Assembly: GCA_037954325.1 (NCBI GenBank)
Contig: JBBMNZ010000019.1
Location: forward strand, 8,012,501 to 8,076,500
DNA: 64,000 bases
Direction: 5' to 3'
Source: Fistularia commersonii
Taxonomy: Eukaryota; Chordata; Actinopteri; Syngnathiformes; Fistulariidae
In this document: positions 49,101-60,325 of the stretch, one piece after another
Numbering within the stretch: position 1 is the first letter of the stretch
Layout of the letters: each line of letters starts with the position of its first letter
The notes under the pieces: model-generated
Database searches by the model: none
What the model saw: only the letters and a program-made list of their open reading frames with translations
Told to the model about the DNA's origin: nothing
Translations under genes and position numbers: made by a program

Positions 49101-49599
49101 ATGTCTGGAGGTGAAAAATGTGGGGTGGAAAGTTTTGTTGTTCAAATTTTATTAGTCTATTTAATTTGTTGCTCCGGACAAAGTATTATTAAATAATGCA
49201 ATTACCACGCTTATGATCCGCACAGCGATTTAGGATTCATCTGCGAAAAGAAAAAAAAAAAAACTTCAATGCCCTTTGAACAAATCAGCGGTTGGAAAGA
49301 CTTGAACCTTCTCCTAAATTCACCAGATCAGTGATTAGAAGAGGTTATTCTTCATTTCTATTGAATCATCACAGGCAAAATCCAATTTATCCTAAAAAAA
49401 TCTATGTCATAGCTAAGTATGGTGTTTTTAATATCATCTGTGAATTTTGATATGTCCATGAATCAAGTCAGCCAGCAACATTTCAAGACAAAATGATTGC
49501 GTGAGAGATGATGAGGGGAAAAGTATTTTGAACATATTGACACAGTACGACATATTGCACTGTCATACTGTGTTACTCTAAAGTTATTTTTGAAACCTT
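46171..49599. other. AT-rich non-coding stretch
   Basis: No recognisable gene or transposon. Short ORFs only. Confidence 0.6.
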
Positions 49600-50010
49600 C
49601 AGAAAAGGTCCCCAAGCACCAGGCCCTGGGTCATTTTGTATCGGGTCGCAAAAAAAAAGAATGGAATTGATTAAAATCAAATACATTTCATTTCCATTAT
49701 GGTATTTTATTTTGCAAAATTGGCACTTATGCCCGTGTCTCATTCCTGCACTTGACTCAGTCAAAGGGTTTCCCGTCAAATAAGTTGGCGACATAACCCT
49801 TGCTGAAATGGTCCGCATACAAATGTCGCTGGAGATCTTATTTGAAAAGATGAGACACCAGAAGGGTCTCAGAGTGCTAGCAAGAAAAGCTGCATTTAAA
49901 ATGAAATGCCAAGAGTCCTAAACAGGTTCCTAAACAGCCCCCCCAGTCGGCGAAAAAAAAATGTCCAGGATTATAGTGATCTTTGACAGCAAATAAGTTG
50001 GGGACCACTG
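49600..50010. mobile_element. short hAT-like non-autonomous element
   Basis: The left end has AGGTCCCCAAGCACC and the right end on the opposite strand starts CAGTGGTCCCCAACTTATTT, both with the hAT-type core GGTCCCCAA. Internal phrases such as CCTGGGTCATTTTGTATCGG are family-like in fish hAT deletion derivatives. No clear 8-bp duplication was found. Confidence 0.65.
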
Positions 50011-50102
50011 TCCTGCAGTAGGGGGGCATGCTGCAGGGGGTTAAAGAGGAGGTTAGAGCGGAGCTGAACATTCCTGGTTAGATTCGTGCACTCTTCCTGG
50101 CC

Positions 50103-50458
50103 CAGGGGTGGACAATTATTTTGGCTGGCGAGGCATATTTTTTATTTCTTATTTTGTTTATGCATGGGCCAACTAGGTATCATATAAATTGAACAAAATG
50201 AAAATTGCCATTGAAATATTAAAATTTTTGTAGCATTTCATTTCAACTTTAAAATTGTTAATGATTATATAAATGTACTGACGCTATTTTGGGTGTAATT
50301 ATCCATACAAAATTAAAGCGAAAAAACATAAGGAGTTTCTAAATTCAATATTGATTGAAAATACTTGCTAAAATATTCAAAGAAAACAGTTTGACGGGCC
50401 GGATAAAAAAGCATAAGGGGCCGGATGTGGCCCTCGGGCCGTAAAATGCCCAGGACTG
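50103..50458. mobile_element. short hAT-like element related to the one at 36.7 kb
   Basis: It starts CAGGGGTGGACAATTATTTT and ends CCGTAAAATGCCCAGGACTG. The 36673-39137 transposon has the same ends, CAGGGGTGGGCAATTAATTT and CCGTAAAATGCCCAGGTCGG. At 356 bp it lacks transposase, so it is a non-autonomous derivative. No exact flanking duplication was seen. Confidence 0.75.
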
Positions 50459-51421
50459 ACCAAATATTAACTCTAAATCATCAATATTTTATTGAATTCA
50501 GACAGAATTATAAAATATGAGTTGTTTCATAATAAAATCCTTGCCTACAGTTTTTTTTCTGGAGATCTGACTTTATTTTTATTTCTATTTTTAAATCAAG
50601 GTCTGAGAAGTAGGTCACCCAAAAAGGAAAAGTAGCAGCAGTATGCAGGGTCTGTATTCACAGAGCACCAGAGCTGCAGCTAGACTGAACTCCCCAATTG
50701 CATTCAGAAGGGTGCCTTTGGCCAGACTGTGCACCTCCTCACCTGGAGGACAGACATTTCTTGCAGACAAGACAGAATTATAGTCATTACCTCAGCTGAG
50801 ATGGTTAACATTACAAAAAGAACGTGAATACAAAAAGTGAGGTTCATATTTTCTGTAAAAAGGCTTACTTGTCTGAAAAGCAGACTTTGAGATAAAAAGC
50901 GACCAAATGTCAATAGCCAAGAATTGTTAATGCCAAATAATGTCAAAAAACAATAATCATTTACATTCCCTCTGACATACTGAATGTTTACTTATTCATA
51001 AAACAGAACACTTTTAGTTGAAAAACAGCTGGCAAAAAAATGCTCGTAGTTGCTGGCTAAGAATTGAAATATTTACAATGGAGATCTTTCAAAAACTTGA
51101 GCCAATTGCTGTGCTAAACAGTGCCTTGTTACACAGTTTAAAGGGGTAAAATGTTATCTTAAAATAAAAACAATGAAGAAACCAAAAAAAAACGCAGAAG
51201 TAGAAGAGGAATTTAATCATCATCTACAGTTCTCATCTGTTACAAAATAAAATGGTTTTTAAATCACAATGGGTTTTTGGGTCCCCGAATGAGTATATGT
51301 GTTCAAAGATGAGTTTGAAAAAAAAAACAACTGAGATAATATTATCAAACTACATTGAAGACTATGAAAGACAACTCCTCTAGCTATCCCTGTGTTTGAG
51401 CAAAATTTACATTCACATTAT
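50459..51421. other. AT-rich non-coding stretch
   Basis: No gene or transposon seen. Confidence 0.6.
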
Positions 51422-51685
51422 GGGGTGGCTGTGCCTAAGTTGGCGCCAACTGGAAAGTCAGCAGTTGTATTCCTGGCTTCTCCTGTCTACATGCTGAAGT
51501 GTCCTTGAGCAACATACTGAACCCCTAGTTTCTTCTAATGGTCTGGTTATCGCCTTGCACTTGCAATAGTGTTAGCAATGCCACCATTGGTGTATGAGTG
51601 AAAAGGTGAATTGGAGAGTCAGTGTAAAGAGCTTCCACAGAGCAAGATATTGAAAACACGATATAAATGGAAACCATTTACCATT
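51422..51685 (+). repeat. tRNA-derived SINE, near full length
   Basis: The tRNA-like head GGTGGCTGTGCCTAAGTTGG carries an A-box-like region, followed by a degraded B box (TTGTATTCCTGG). The body has AAGTGTCCTTGAGCAACATA, CTGAACCCCTAGT and TGTTAGCAATGCCACCAT, and it ends ATATAAATGG...CCATTTACCA. This order is that of a common percomorph SINE. Confidence 0.85.
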
Positions 51686-52615
51686 GAGACAACAAACATA
51701 TAAAGCTCAGTGACCACTTTTACACAAGAGTACAGCTGCATTCAGCAAAACTATCAGAACACATCAGCGGTGGGAAAAAAATATTGTCACACACGCTGAC
51801 TTGCTTACCATCATCAATATTTAACAAGATCAAAACTATGCTTCTTTTGTTGAACAGTCAATAATGCATCAAAAAATCTAAAAGATTTTGGTCAAGCGTG
51901 TTCTATCTATTGCTGTTTTTTAAATCTCGAGACAATCGGGCACTTATTGGGGAGCTTTTTTTTTTCCAGAGATCAAAATCTTGCCACGTTTCTGTGTTTA
52001 ACAAACTGCATAAACGATCAAGGCATACAATGAGGCAACCTGAAAGGTGATAGTTCAGTACATAAAAGTGTTTGCTGGGTCTGGATTTGACATTGCTGTT
52101 TTCAAATTCAACCATTTACTTGCCTCCGCTATGGGAAAGTTCACATTTATGATTAATTGTATAGCTTGCACTTGATCTCTGTTTCTTCTCATCACTTCAA
52201 ACCGTATCACTGTATCCTATCTAATGTGGTTTGAGAGGCTGCTTTACACACTGTGTAAAAAGTAATTTTGAGCGCATATTAGATTATGGTATCAAAAATG
52301 CTTGATGAGGCATTCTGTGGAAGCGCACTGTCATTTACTTTCTTCCAATATTCCCACCAATGTTGAGGCCACAGCGCAGATAAAAGAAACTGTCTTTTTA
52401 TATTTCCAGTTTTATTTGCACTCATTTTATTTAATATAATGCTCCTTTTCGAGAGACTTTCATCTAATATATGACATCTTCTTGATCGACAATTTATTTT
52501 CGTCATTATGGTTATCAGTCACTTTTGTCATAAGATATTTCCCATTTCATAAAATGGGCCAAGCTGGATCACAGGATGGATAGCTAGACTGATTCTGCAG
52601 CTATTGCTGTGTAGC

Positions 52616-52650
52616 ACACACACACACACAGACACACACAGACACACACA

Positions 52651-52694
<44 letters not shown>

Positions 52695-52749
52695 CACGCA
52701 CACACAGGCACACACACGCACACACAGGCACACACACACACGCACACAT
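52616..52749. repeat. (CA)n microsatellite with GA and GC variants
   Basis: CACACA interspersed with periodic CAGACA, CACGCA and CAGGCA variants, in higher-order units of about 10-20 bp. Confidence 0.96.
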
Positions 52750-54114
52750 CTATTAAAATGCACACAGACATTAATGCAAGGCATACATACGTTGTAAATT
52801 TTCTGATTTTACACTACTGTGTAACCAGGCAATCATTTAGGTTTGCCAAATTGTTGAGAGGGTTTATATAGTTATGGGTGTCATCAAAATCAGATATGAT
52901 AGGGTAAAAAAACGAGCTTTTCCTATATCACATTACAAAATATATTGTCAGCCATATTTTTACAAGACGAGTTATAGCTACCCTCCCCAAAATGGTTAAA
53001 ATGAATCAATAAAAGAATCTAGTAATGTGATAATGAATAACTAGTTAATATATTGATAGTTTTGAAAAAGTAATGTAATAAAAAAAATGAAATAAGGTGC
53101 GAAAGTGAAGAAAAGTATAAATGATTAAATTTTATGCAAATTTGTTTGTATCTGTTTCATAGGAACTTTATAACAATGAAAAATGTAAATGCACAAAACA
53201 TAAGAATAAAGAAAAAAAATACACATTCAACGGTCAATCGAAGACCATTCCGCTAATCCAGGTTTCACTTCATCTGGTTGGCTTCACACAGTGATTTAAC
53301 TGAAGCAACTCATCAATACTCTGAACAATAGAAATAACTGAGATGAATCTATTGGTCATACTGTCAGTCAGGCTGCATGCATCAAGGCAGCCCACCTCCA
53401 GGGGGGAAATTAGCGCTTCATTTTCACTTAACTCTCCCTGTCTGGGTCACTGAGAAGTGATCAGATATGAATTCTCACAAGGACAAATAGATGTGAAGCT
53501 TATATGTTATATGCAGAGAAAATAACAAAAGATGGAAACTATGGGTTTGGTTATAACTTAATCCCTTATCAAAAGGATTTGTTCCTCCCCTATCCAAACC
53601 ATTTCAAAGCCCCTGGATTATAATTCAAAAAGTGAAATGGTTATGACTATTGAAGATGTTGGTAAGTATTCTCAATGAAAAAAGCAAGTAGCAGACATGG
53701 GCTTAAGATGCCTTAGCACTTGGCATCAAAGAAGTACGTTGGCTGCCCAATAAAACCCCTCCCTCTTGTTTGTGAGCAATAAAAACATCTGTTATGCAAA
53801 CGCAGCAGGTTTTGATTTGACATTAATGATGTTCACAGCCCTATGACTAATTCTGTGAAGGGTGCACTCATTCAAGACATACATAATTGTCCAGTAGTGC
53901 CCACATGAAATTCTTAATTATGTTGGAAAGGAAGAGCTTCATATAGGATAGCCACCTGGTGATAGTATCACAGCTCGGTATTTGTAACAAAGAAGCAGTC
54001 ACTCACTTTATTTTGGACATGCATCTGACAATTCTGAAAAACATCTCTTTCTCCCTCGCATCAAACAAAACCTTGCACTGACTATACTATTGTAGATGTA
54101 ACAATGTTTTCTTC
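52750..54114. other. non-coding stretch with a candidate conserved block
   Basis: No gene seen. The segment at about 53225-53520 is repeat-free and balanced in composition, and could be conserved regulatory DNA; not testable here. Confidence 0.45.
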
Positions 54115-54355
54115 TTCTTTTTCCCTCAATTGTTTTCCATCCACTTATCGACGCCAATGGTGGTTGGTAACTCTGGTCACGACAGATCCGGTATGAATTT
54201 ATAAGTTTGTTGTGCACATTTAGTTTTGGGACAAGATTTATGCCGGATGACTTTCCTTGTGCAACCCTCAGCATTTATCAGGGCTTGGGCCTGTGTAATG
54301 CAGACATTGGCTTGTGCCCCCCTGTGGCACTGGGGGGCACATGCTTTAGCTATAA
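54115..54355 (-). mobile_element. 5' leader fragment of the RTE-like LINE family
   Basis: On the minus strand it reads GGGGGCACAAGCCAATGTCT, then CCGGCATAAATCTTGTCCCA and ACCGGATCTGTCGTGACCAG. The 5' leaders of the LINE copies at 14.15 kb and 40.44 kb contain the same blocks (CCAGTGTCTC, GGCATAAAACTTTTGCC). Only the leader is present, so it may be a SINE-like derivative. Confidence 0.7.
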
Positions 54356-57300
54356 CAATGTTTAACAAATGCACTTTTGCATGGTTTGAAATTAAGGTTG
54401 GGCAATATGGAGGGTATGTATGTATTTCTTTAAAAAAAGAAAAAAAAAATTACAGTGTATATTTCAGCTACAAAGGACACAGTGTCATGGATCTGATCCA
54501 TAAAGTACAATTTATAGCTTCAAATATACCACATAAAAAGGAAAAACAACAAACAGACATCTTATCCCATCTTATTTTCCGTGGCTTGGTTATTTATATA
54601 TATTTTTTTATGTATAAAAAATATTTTTTATGTATAATGTCAAGTGGTACTTCTACAAAGTTTTTTTTTTACTTCTGGAAGACTTTGTGTTTATTTGTTA
54701 AACATGCCATGATTTGACTTGTGGACTTACTGAATTGTCATATGATTATTCCAATGATTTTTAAGGAGTAGCGTTCAATGAGCTGAGTAAGAGCAAAAAT
54801 CTTTAAATCAACAAAGGTAAAACAAACAACAACTACAAAACATTAAAATCCATGCTCAAAAGGGATGTATCGCACTCAGGCATAATGCTGTATCACAGTT
54901 TTTGATATTAAAGTAAATCCACTATTCAAAAACAGTTAATATTTTATAAACATTGATATGTGGCCTGCTACATATCATGTATTAACTAAGTTTGGTATTT
55001 TTTATCACTCATTCCATAGGTTGATACGGTGCAACTCTATGATGTAAAAGAGAATGACTTATTATTATGCTTTCACGGCTTGATAGAATTATGGTGAAAT
55101 GAATATGCTCTTTTTACTATTCTTTTTTAACATTTTTTTTTTCCTCTTTGCCCCACCCCAAATTCACTTTAAAACACATAAAAATAATTTTATGTGAAAA
55201 CTCAATTCAATCTGCAATCTATTCTTCAATATGAAGAAGCCAGAAAACTGGACAAGTACAAAGTTAAAATATTCTTACATGAGGGGGAAGATGAAAGATG
55301 TTGGATGGATCAATTCGGATCCGAGAATTATTTCACCTTGATCTTTGACCATTTCCCTGGCAATAGTGGGCAACAGTTTTAGTAAATTGAGTAAACATCT
55401 GTGGATCAGTTTTGGGTTAACCATAGGTCATCATAGGATTGAACTGCACGCTTTTAATACTGTAAGACTTTTGACTTACCAAACAGGGCAAAATAACTAA
55501 AATAATTCTGACATCAGCCACCTGAGTTAGCGATAGGGAAATTTACAAGAAGTCAAATGTCAGCTTATTTTGATTTTGTTTAATGACATGAGCGGGTTGC
55601 AACATAAAGTGTGATCAGTCCCAATTGCTTCAACAAAATCACTTCAAGCGCCAATGTCCTCTTGTAGGTTATACATTGTGGACAGTCTCTGTGCACCCTT
55701 TACATGGCTGCCTTCAGACTGAAAACAGTAAAATCAGCCTGGTTTGACATAATTGGTTGCTGGAAGTAGATAGACAGAGTCTTTTTAAAAAATCATTATC
55801 TTGCATATGGCAAGATAATCGATGCACACGGCAACAAATTTGCATATGCATCTTTATGCTGCTCTTCAAGTAATAAATACCCTCACTTTTTCACCAGTAC
55901 TCATTGCATGTATTAATTAATAACTACAAGATGACACCTGCTGCAATTCAACTGGTCACCTGTGTAATTTGAAAACTATGTTTTCTCTCTATTTATTTTT
56001 CTTTCTTTTTCAATTTTTAATGAATACTAACTATGGAGAGGTAAATAAACAGACAACAAAGATTTATTGTGATGTTCCAGTTCTATTAGCAGTGTGTTCA
56101 ACCACTTAGAAGAGCAACCAATTACTTTTTATATTCCAGGAGCTAAAGCTGCGTAACTTTGAATAAAAAAAAAATATATATTTATAAATAAATCTAAAAA
56201 TGTAATCAGGGGTACACAGCAATTGCAAGGTGATTTGGGATGTTGTTGGAAATTATCATTTTTGCATTATCATTATTACTTATACTGAAAAATCTACTAA
56301 TTTGAACAGGGTGTGATTTCTGTGGGGATCAGTACCAGACACAGATACCGGCTTTGTCTGAGCAGGCAAATGTATTGGAGGACTGTCTCTGCAGAACACC
56401 AATATTTAATTATAAGGGGTTTTTGTATCGCACATTTGCCATTTAAGAAATATTGCACTTTCTTGTAAAATGAAAATTGCTTTGGACCTTATAGCCAACA
56501 GGATTAAATTTTGATTAAATGTTTATACTACTTATCATGGGGCCTGTGACGTAGAAGTCACCTCTGAGAGTTGAAGGATTTCAGCTCTGTGGTTTGAACA
56601 TTGTTTTTTACTACTACTTGTAATGAAAAATAATAATAATAAAGGTTTAGAAAATACTATTATTGAAAAGAATATAACATTACTAGTCACAATGTTTTCT
56701 CCACAACAGCAATCATTTTAAGAACTGTTTTGACTAGTGTGGAAATTTCCTGAAAGAATGATTAATATGTCCAATTAACACTGCACCCAGAGCACAAAAT
56801 AAGAATTTTGGGAGTACAGTGACCAGCAGTTAGCCCCCTGTCCTCACAGATACAATAAATGGTTCCACTTTCAAATCCTGTAGGTAAGTAAAGCATTTCT
56901 GAGCTGAGTTTGCATAATCTACCTGTGCCTGCATGGCTTCTTACTAGTTTCTCTGGATTTGCTCTGGAAGTAAAGTACATCAGGAAAGAGGCAGGGTAAA
57001 ACCTGGACTAAAAGAATTATCAAATTAAACCACCAAATCAAAAAAATGTGTTTTGAAGGATACAATGTTTTTGTACCTTTGCCAATTTTGTATCAAATGC
57101 GGCAGTGCGGTGAATTAACCTCATTTTGTGGCCATCTTGTTTTAAAACAGGTGAGTGTGATATTCATCTTTGCTTCATCTAGTTGTAGTAGAAATATGTA
57201 AGAATAAAGAAAATAGGTCTAAGAACTGCAGAAAAATTACAGTCGATATTTTATCTTCATGCATCGATTCCTGGGTAACAGGAGGTTAAGGACTGCTGTG

Positions 57301-59288
57301 ATTTCTCATGCACTGCCCAACATAAATCAAAACTTTGCATGAATAATTTAGTTATTGTATCAAGTAATGCATTTTAGGATGCAGTGCATAGATTTTACAA
57401 GCAAGTTTTGTTTACGTTCCCATAACAATTATTGACACTTGGACCAGGGGAGATATTTGATTGGAAAGTACAGTAGAAAAAAATAGAAATATCAAAATAA
57501 TTCTGCCACCTCATTCTTGTTTCCCCTGGCATGTAATTTTGGTCCATTTTTGTTGGGAAAAAAATGTGATGGAGAGTGGGAAAATAAAATAGGAATACAG
57601 TGAATGTCTTGCTTTCCTTTTCAGTTCCTTTGAAGATTAGACACGCAACCTCTGTAACATATTAACACTGCAAATACTGTATATCCATGTTTCTATGTTT
57701 ATCACAGAGTGTAAATATTGCCATAAATAATACAAATTTGAAGAGGCCTTCATCCTTGAGTCCCCAGTAGAAGAGTGTCAGAACTATGTTTTAAAAAAAA
57801 ATCAAAAGAGAGAAAGAAAGAGAAAGAAAATGCCTTTAAGATTGAAAACAGAAAAGTATGCATTTAAAGTACAGTAGAAATGATGATAAGAATTTACAAT
57901 CAGTCCAGAAATACCAACATTGATTTCACTTTGTTGTGACAGTACAGTGCTTCTGTATACAATGCAAAGCAATTTCACATGTGCTAGAATTTGCTGTGGC
58001 TTCAAAAGATGAATTCTATCACTCTTCCAAAGCAGATAAAGAGCAAAGCTTTTCAGCCTTATGTGCCAACTTTTTGGATAAGCACAAAAGAGACATCTTA
58101 ACCACTTGTCAGTCAGGTACCGTAGCAACAGCAGGACCAGGCGACAGGGAGGCTAACAAAACAAATAACCAGCACTCCTCTATCAAACCTATCTTAGAAT
58201 AAATTGACAAAAACAGCAATAGAGGCAGTAACCAGACTACTAAACTGGCTCCACTTACAAAAGCACATCAACCAATTCAGTATTGAGACACACAAATGAT
58301 ATTGCGCATGTGGAGGCTGGGCCCAGCCAAGTGTAAATAAGAATTTCCGCTCTCAGCATTGGGTATATAACATGGTGTCAGGTCGCCACAATGAATGTAG
58401 AGAGACGGAGGGAGCAATCAGGCAACCTTCGCCTCGCCGAGATGGAGGGCCACTGCCGCACACACAAACAACCAATCACTGCAGGACAGTGATTGATGTC
58501 TAGTCCTGCTTTGAAATCTATCACACCGACCAAGTAGCTGCCCAGGCCAAGCCTGGCAGATTGTTAAACACAGGTTAGTATGCAACACCCTGTAAAATAA
58601 TTAATTCTTTATGATGTGAGGCTGAGTTTTGAAAACTTTGTCTAAATATTTATTAATAAGGTTGAGGCTTTGTATTTGAGGATATGTTTTAGTAATGCTT
58701 CATTCAATTTATTGGTTTGTTGAGGAAAAATTCCTCCATCTGCTTAAAATTATGTAATGTACCAAGGAGTGCTTGGGGGAATTAACAAATATTAATTTCT
58801 TTTTCTCAGCTAGAATAGATGAACAGGAAAGAAAATGCTCAAGACACATTGTGTTGTACACCTAGATTTCCGGCTGCAACACTTCATGAGCAACAATCTA
58901 ACACAAGCCCAAGTGTGAGTGAATGCGAGTGTGTCATCGATAGCTTACCTTGCCCTCTAAACTCTGGGAAAAGATAATTAAAGAATGGGGACATCCATGT
59001 TATTTGATCGAGATTTTGAAATAACCCCGTATGTATTTTATCATTGCAACTTCTCAGTTCCCTAAAGATCAGACCAAAGTCCTGGTCCACCGATCTATTG
59101 GTTAATATTAACACAAGTTGATAATGGCATACATGTTGGCAGATATGTAAACAGGACAATATTTTATGCAAAAATACGATCATTATACTGTTTAGCTCTT
59201 CCCCAAAGATACGCGGATATAAACTAACATTATTCAGATATAGGAATTGGTTGTAGCAATTTTGTTTTTTTCCCCAGACAAAGCCAAA
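54356..59288. other. AT-rich non-coding stretch
   Basis: No gene or clear transposon seen. The 163-aa ORF at 54226-54717 begins inside the LINE leader fragment and continues into AT-rich sequence, so it is not a gene. ORFs at 57802-58202 on both strands have no known features. Confidence 0.55.
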
Positions 59289-59481
59289 AGCGGCCAGCAC
59301 GGTGGCGCAGTGTTTAGTGCTTTGGTCTCATAACAGAAAGGGCCTACGTTTGATTCCGACAAGGGGACCTTTCTGGGCGGAGTTTTCATATTCTCCCTGT
59401 GTTTGCGTGAGTTTCCTCTGGGTTCTCTGGTTTCCTACCACAGTCCAAAAACATGCAGGTTAATTGGAAAAAAAATGGGAA
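59289..59481 (+). repeat. tRNA-derived SINE, left half
   Basis: The head GGCCAGCACGGTGGCGCAGT has an A-box-like TGGCGCAGTGTTTAG, and GTTTGATTCC serves as a B-box match at about 59348-59357. The body contains GGGCGGAGTTTTCATATTCTC and CACAGTCCAAAAACATGCAG. The SINE resumes at 60172. Confidence 0.85.
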
Positions 59482-60171
59482 AACTGGCCCAAAATGAGTC
59501 TTCGTTCAAAGACAGCAATGTCCAAGAAGACAGATGGTTTGAGAGAGGAGTCAAAGAAGCCATCTCTCTGAACAGAGGAGGGGGGTCTCAGGCACAACAG
59601 TGAAGCCATCTTTGTCAAAACAGAAAAAACATCTCGGAACAGAGAAGGGGGCCTCAGACACGACCCTCACAAATAAAAAACGCTGTACTAGGATCACGAC
59701 CAAGATGGATTTGCACACATGGACCTGACCCATCTCTACCCTCCAAACAACCAGGAAAGAACCAACACCAGAACCAGCCCCGTGTAACGTGTACATGAGC
59801 CTCAGTTCATGTGATCCAACAGGTTTCACTCCTTTGTTTAGCTTTACCTATTCCTCATCCAATCCAGTTAATATCACAAAGTTGCTCTTCTGTTCCAACA
59901 AACGACAACTACATTAGCACAGCAACCCCTCTTACACCTAGTTTCTGAGAGATCCCCTCTTCCATTTGCACACTAGGCAACCGTAACCTAGACCGCCCAA
60001 AAACCTGGCACTTATATTCGGAAACTCCCCATAGGTCATTAGCACTGAAGAAGCCTCTCAGATGAGGGGTGAAACGTCTTCAAGTGAACAAATTCAAGTC
60101 CAGTTGCCAAGAAAGGAAGATTTTGACAAGAATTCACCATGACCTGGATGACTGAGGACCTCAACAAACAA
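59482..60171 (+). mobile_element. Penelope-like retroelement 3' fragment inserted in a SINE
   Basis: The coding remnant at about 59498-59585 reads FKDSNVQEDRWFERGVKEAI followed by LNRGGG, a motif set I associate with the C-terminal endonuclease region of fish Penelope-like elements. The 3' UTR part at 60040-60150 (GAAGAAGCCTCTCAGATGAG, GTGAAACGTCTTCAAGTG, AGTCCAGTTGCC) fits such elements too. 5'-truncated. Family assignment is from memory and moderate in certainty. Confidence 0.65.
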
Positions 60172-60325
60172 AGAGTGAGTGAATGGTTCTTTGTCTATAT
60201 ATGTGCCCCTGCGATTGACTGGCGACCAGCCCAGGGTGTACCCTGCCTCTCGTCCAATGACAGCTGAGATAGGCCCCAGCATCCCCTACGACCCTGAGTG
60301 CAGGATAAGCGGTAGAAGATGGATG
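60172..60325 (+). repeat. tRNA-derived SINE, right half
   Basis: Contains GAGTGAGTGAATGGTT, GCGATTGACTGGCGACCAG, CAGGGTGTACCCTGCCTCTC, ACAGCTGAGATAGGCCCCAG and GGATAAGCGGTAGAAGATGG. It completes the SINE begun at 59289. Confidence 0.85.

Noticed and set aside
52528..52784. Cys-Val-rich ORFs
   Set aside because: Translation of a CA microsatellite.
54226..54717. 163-aa plus-strand ORF
   Set aside because: It starts antisense to a LINE leader fragment and continues into low-complexity AT-rich sequence.
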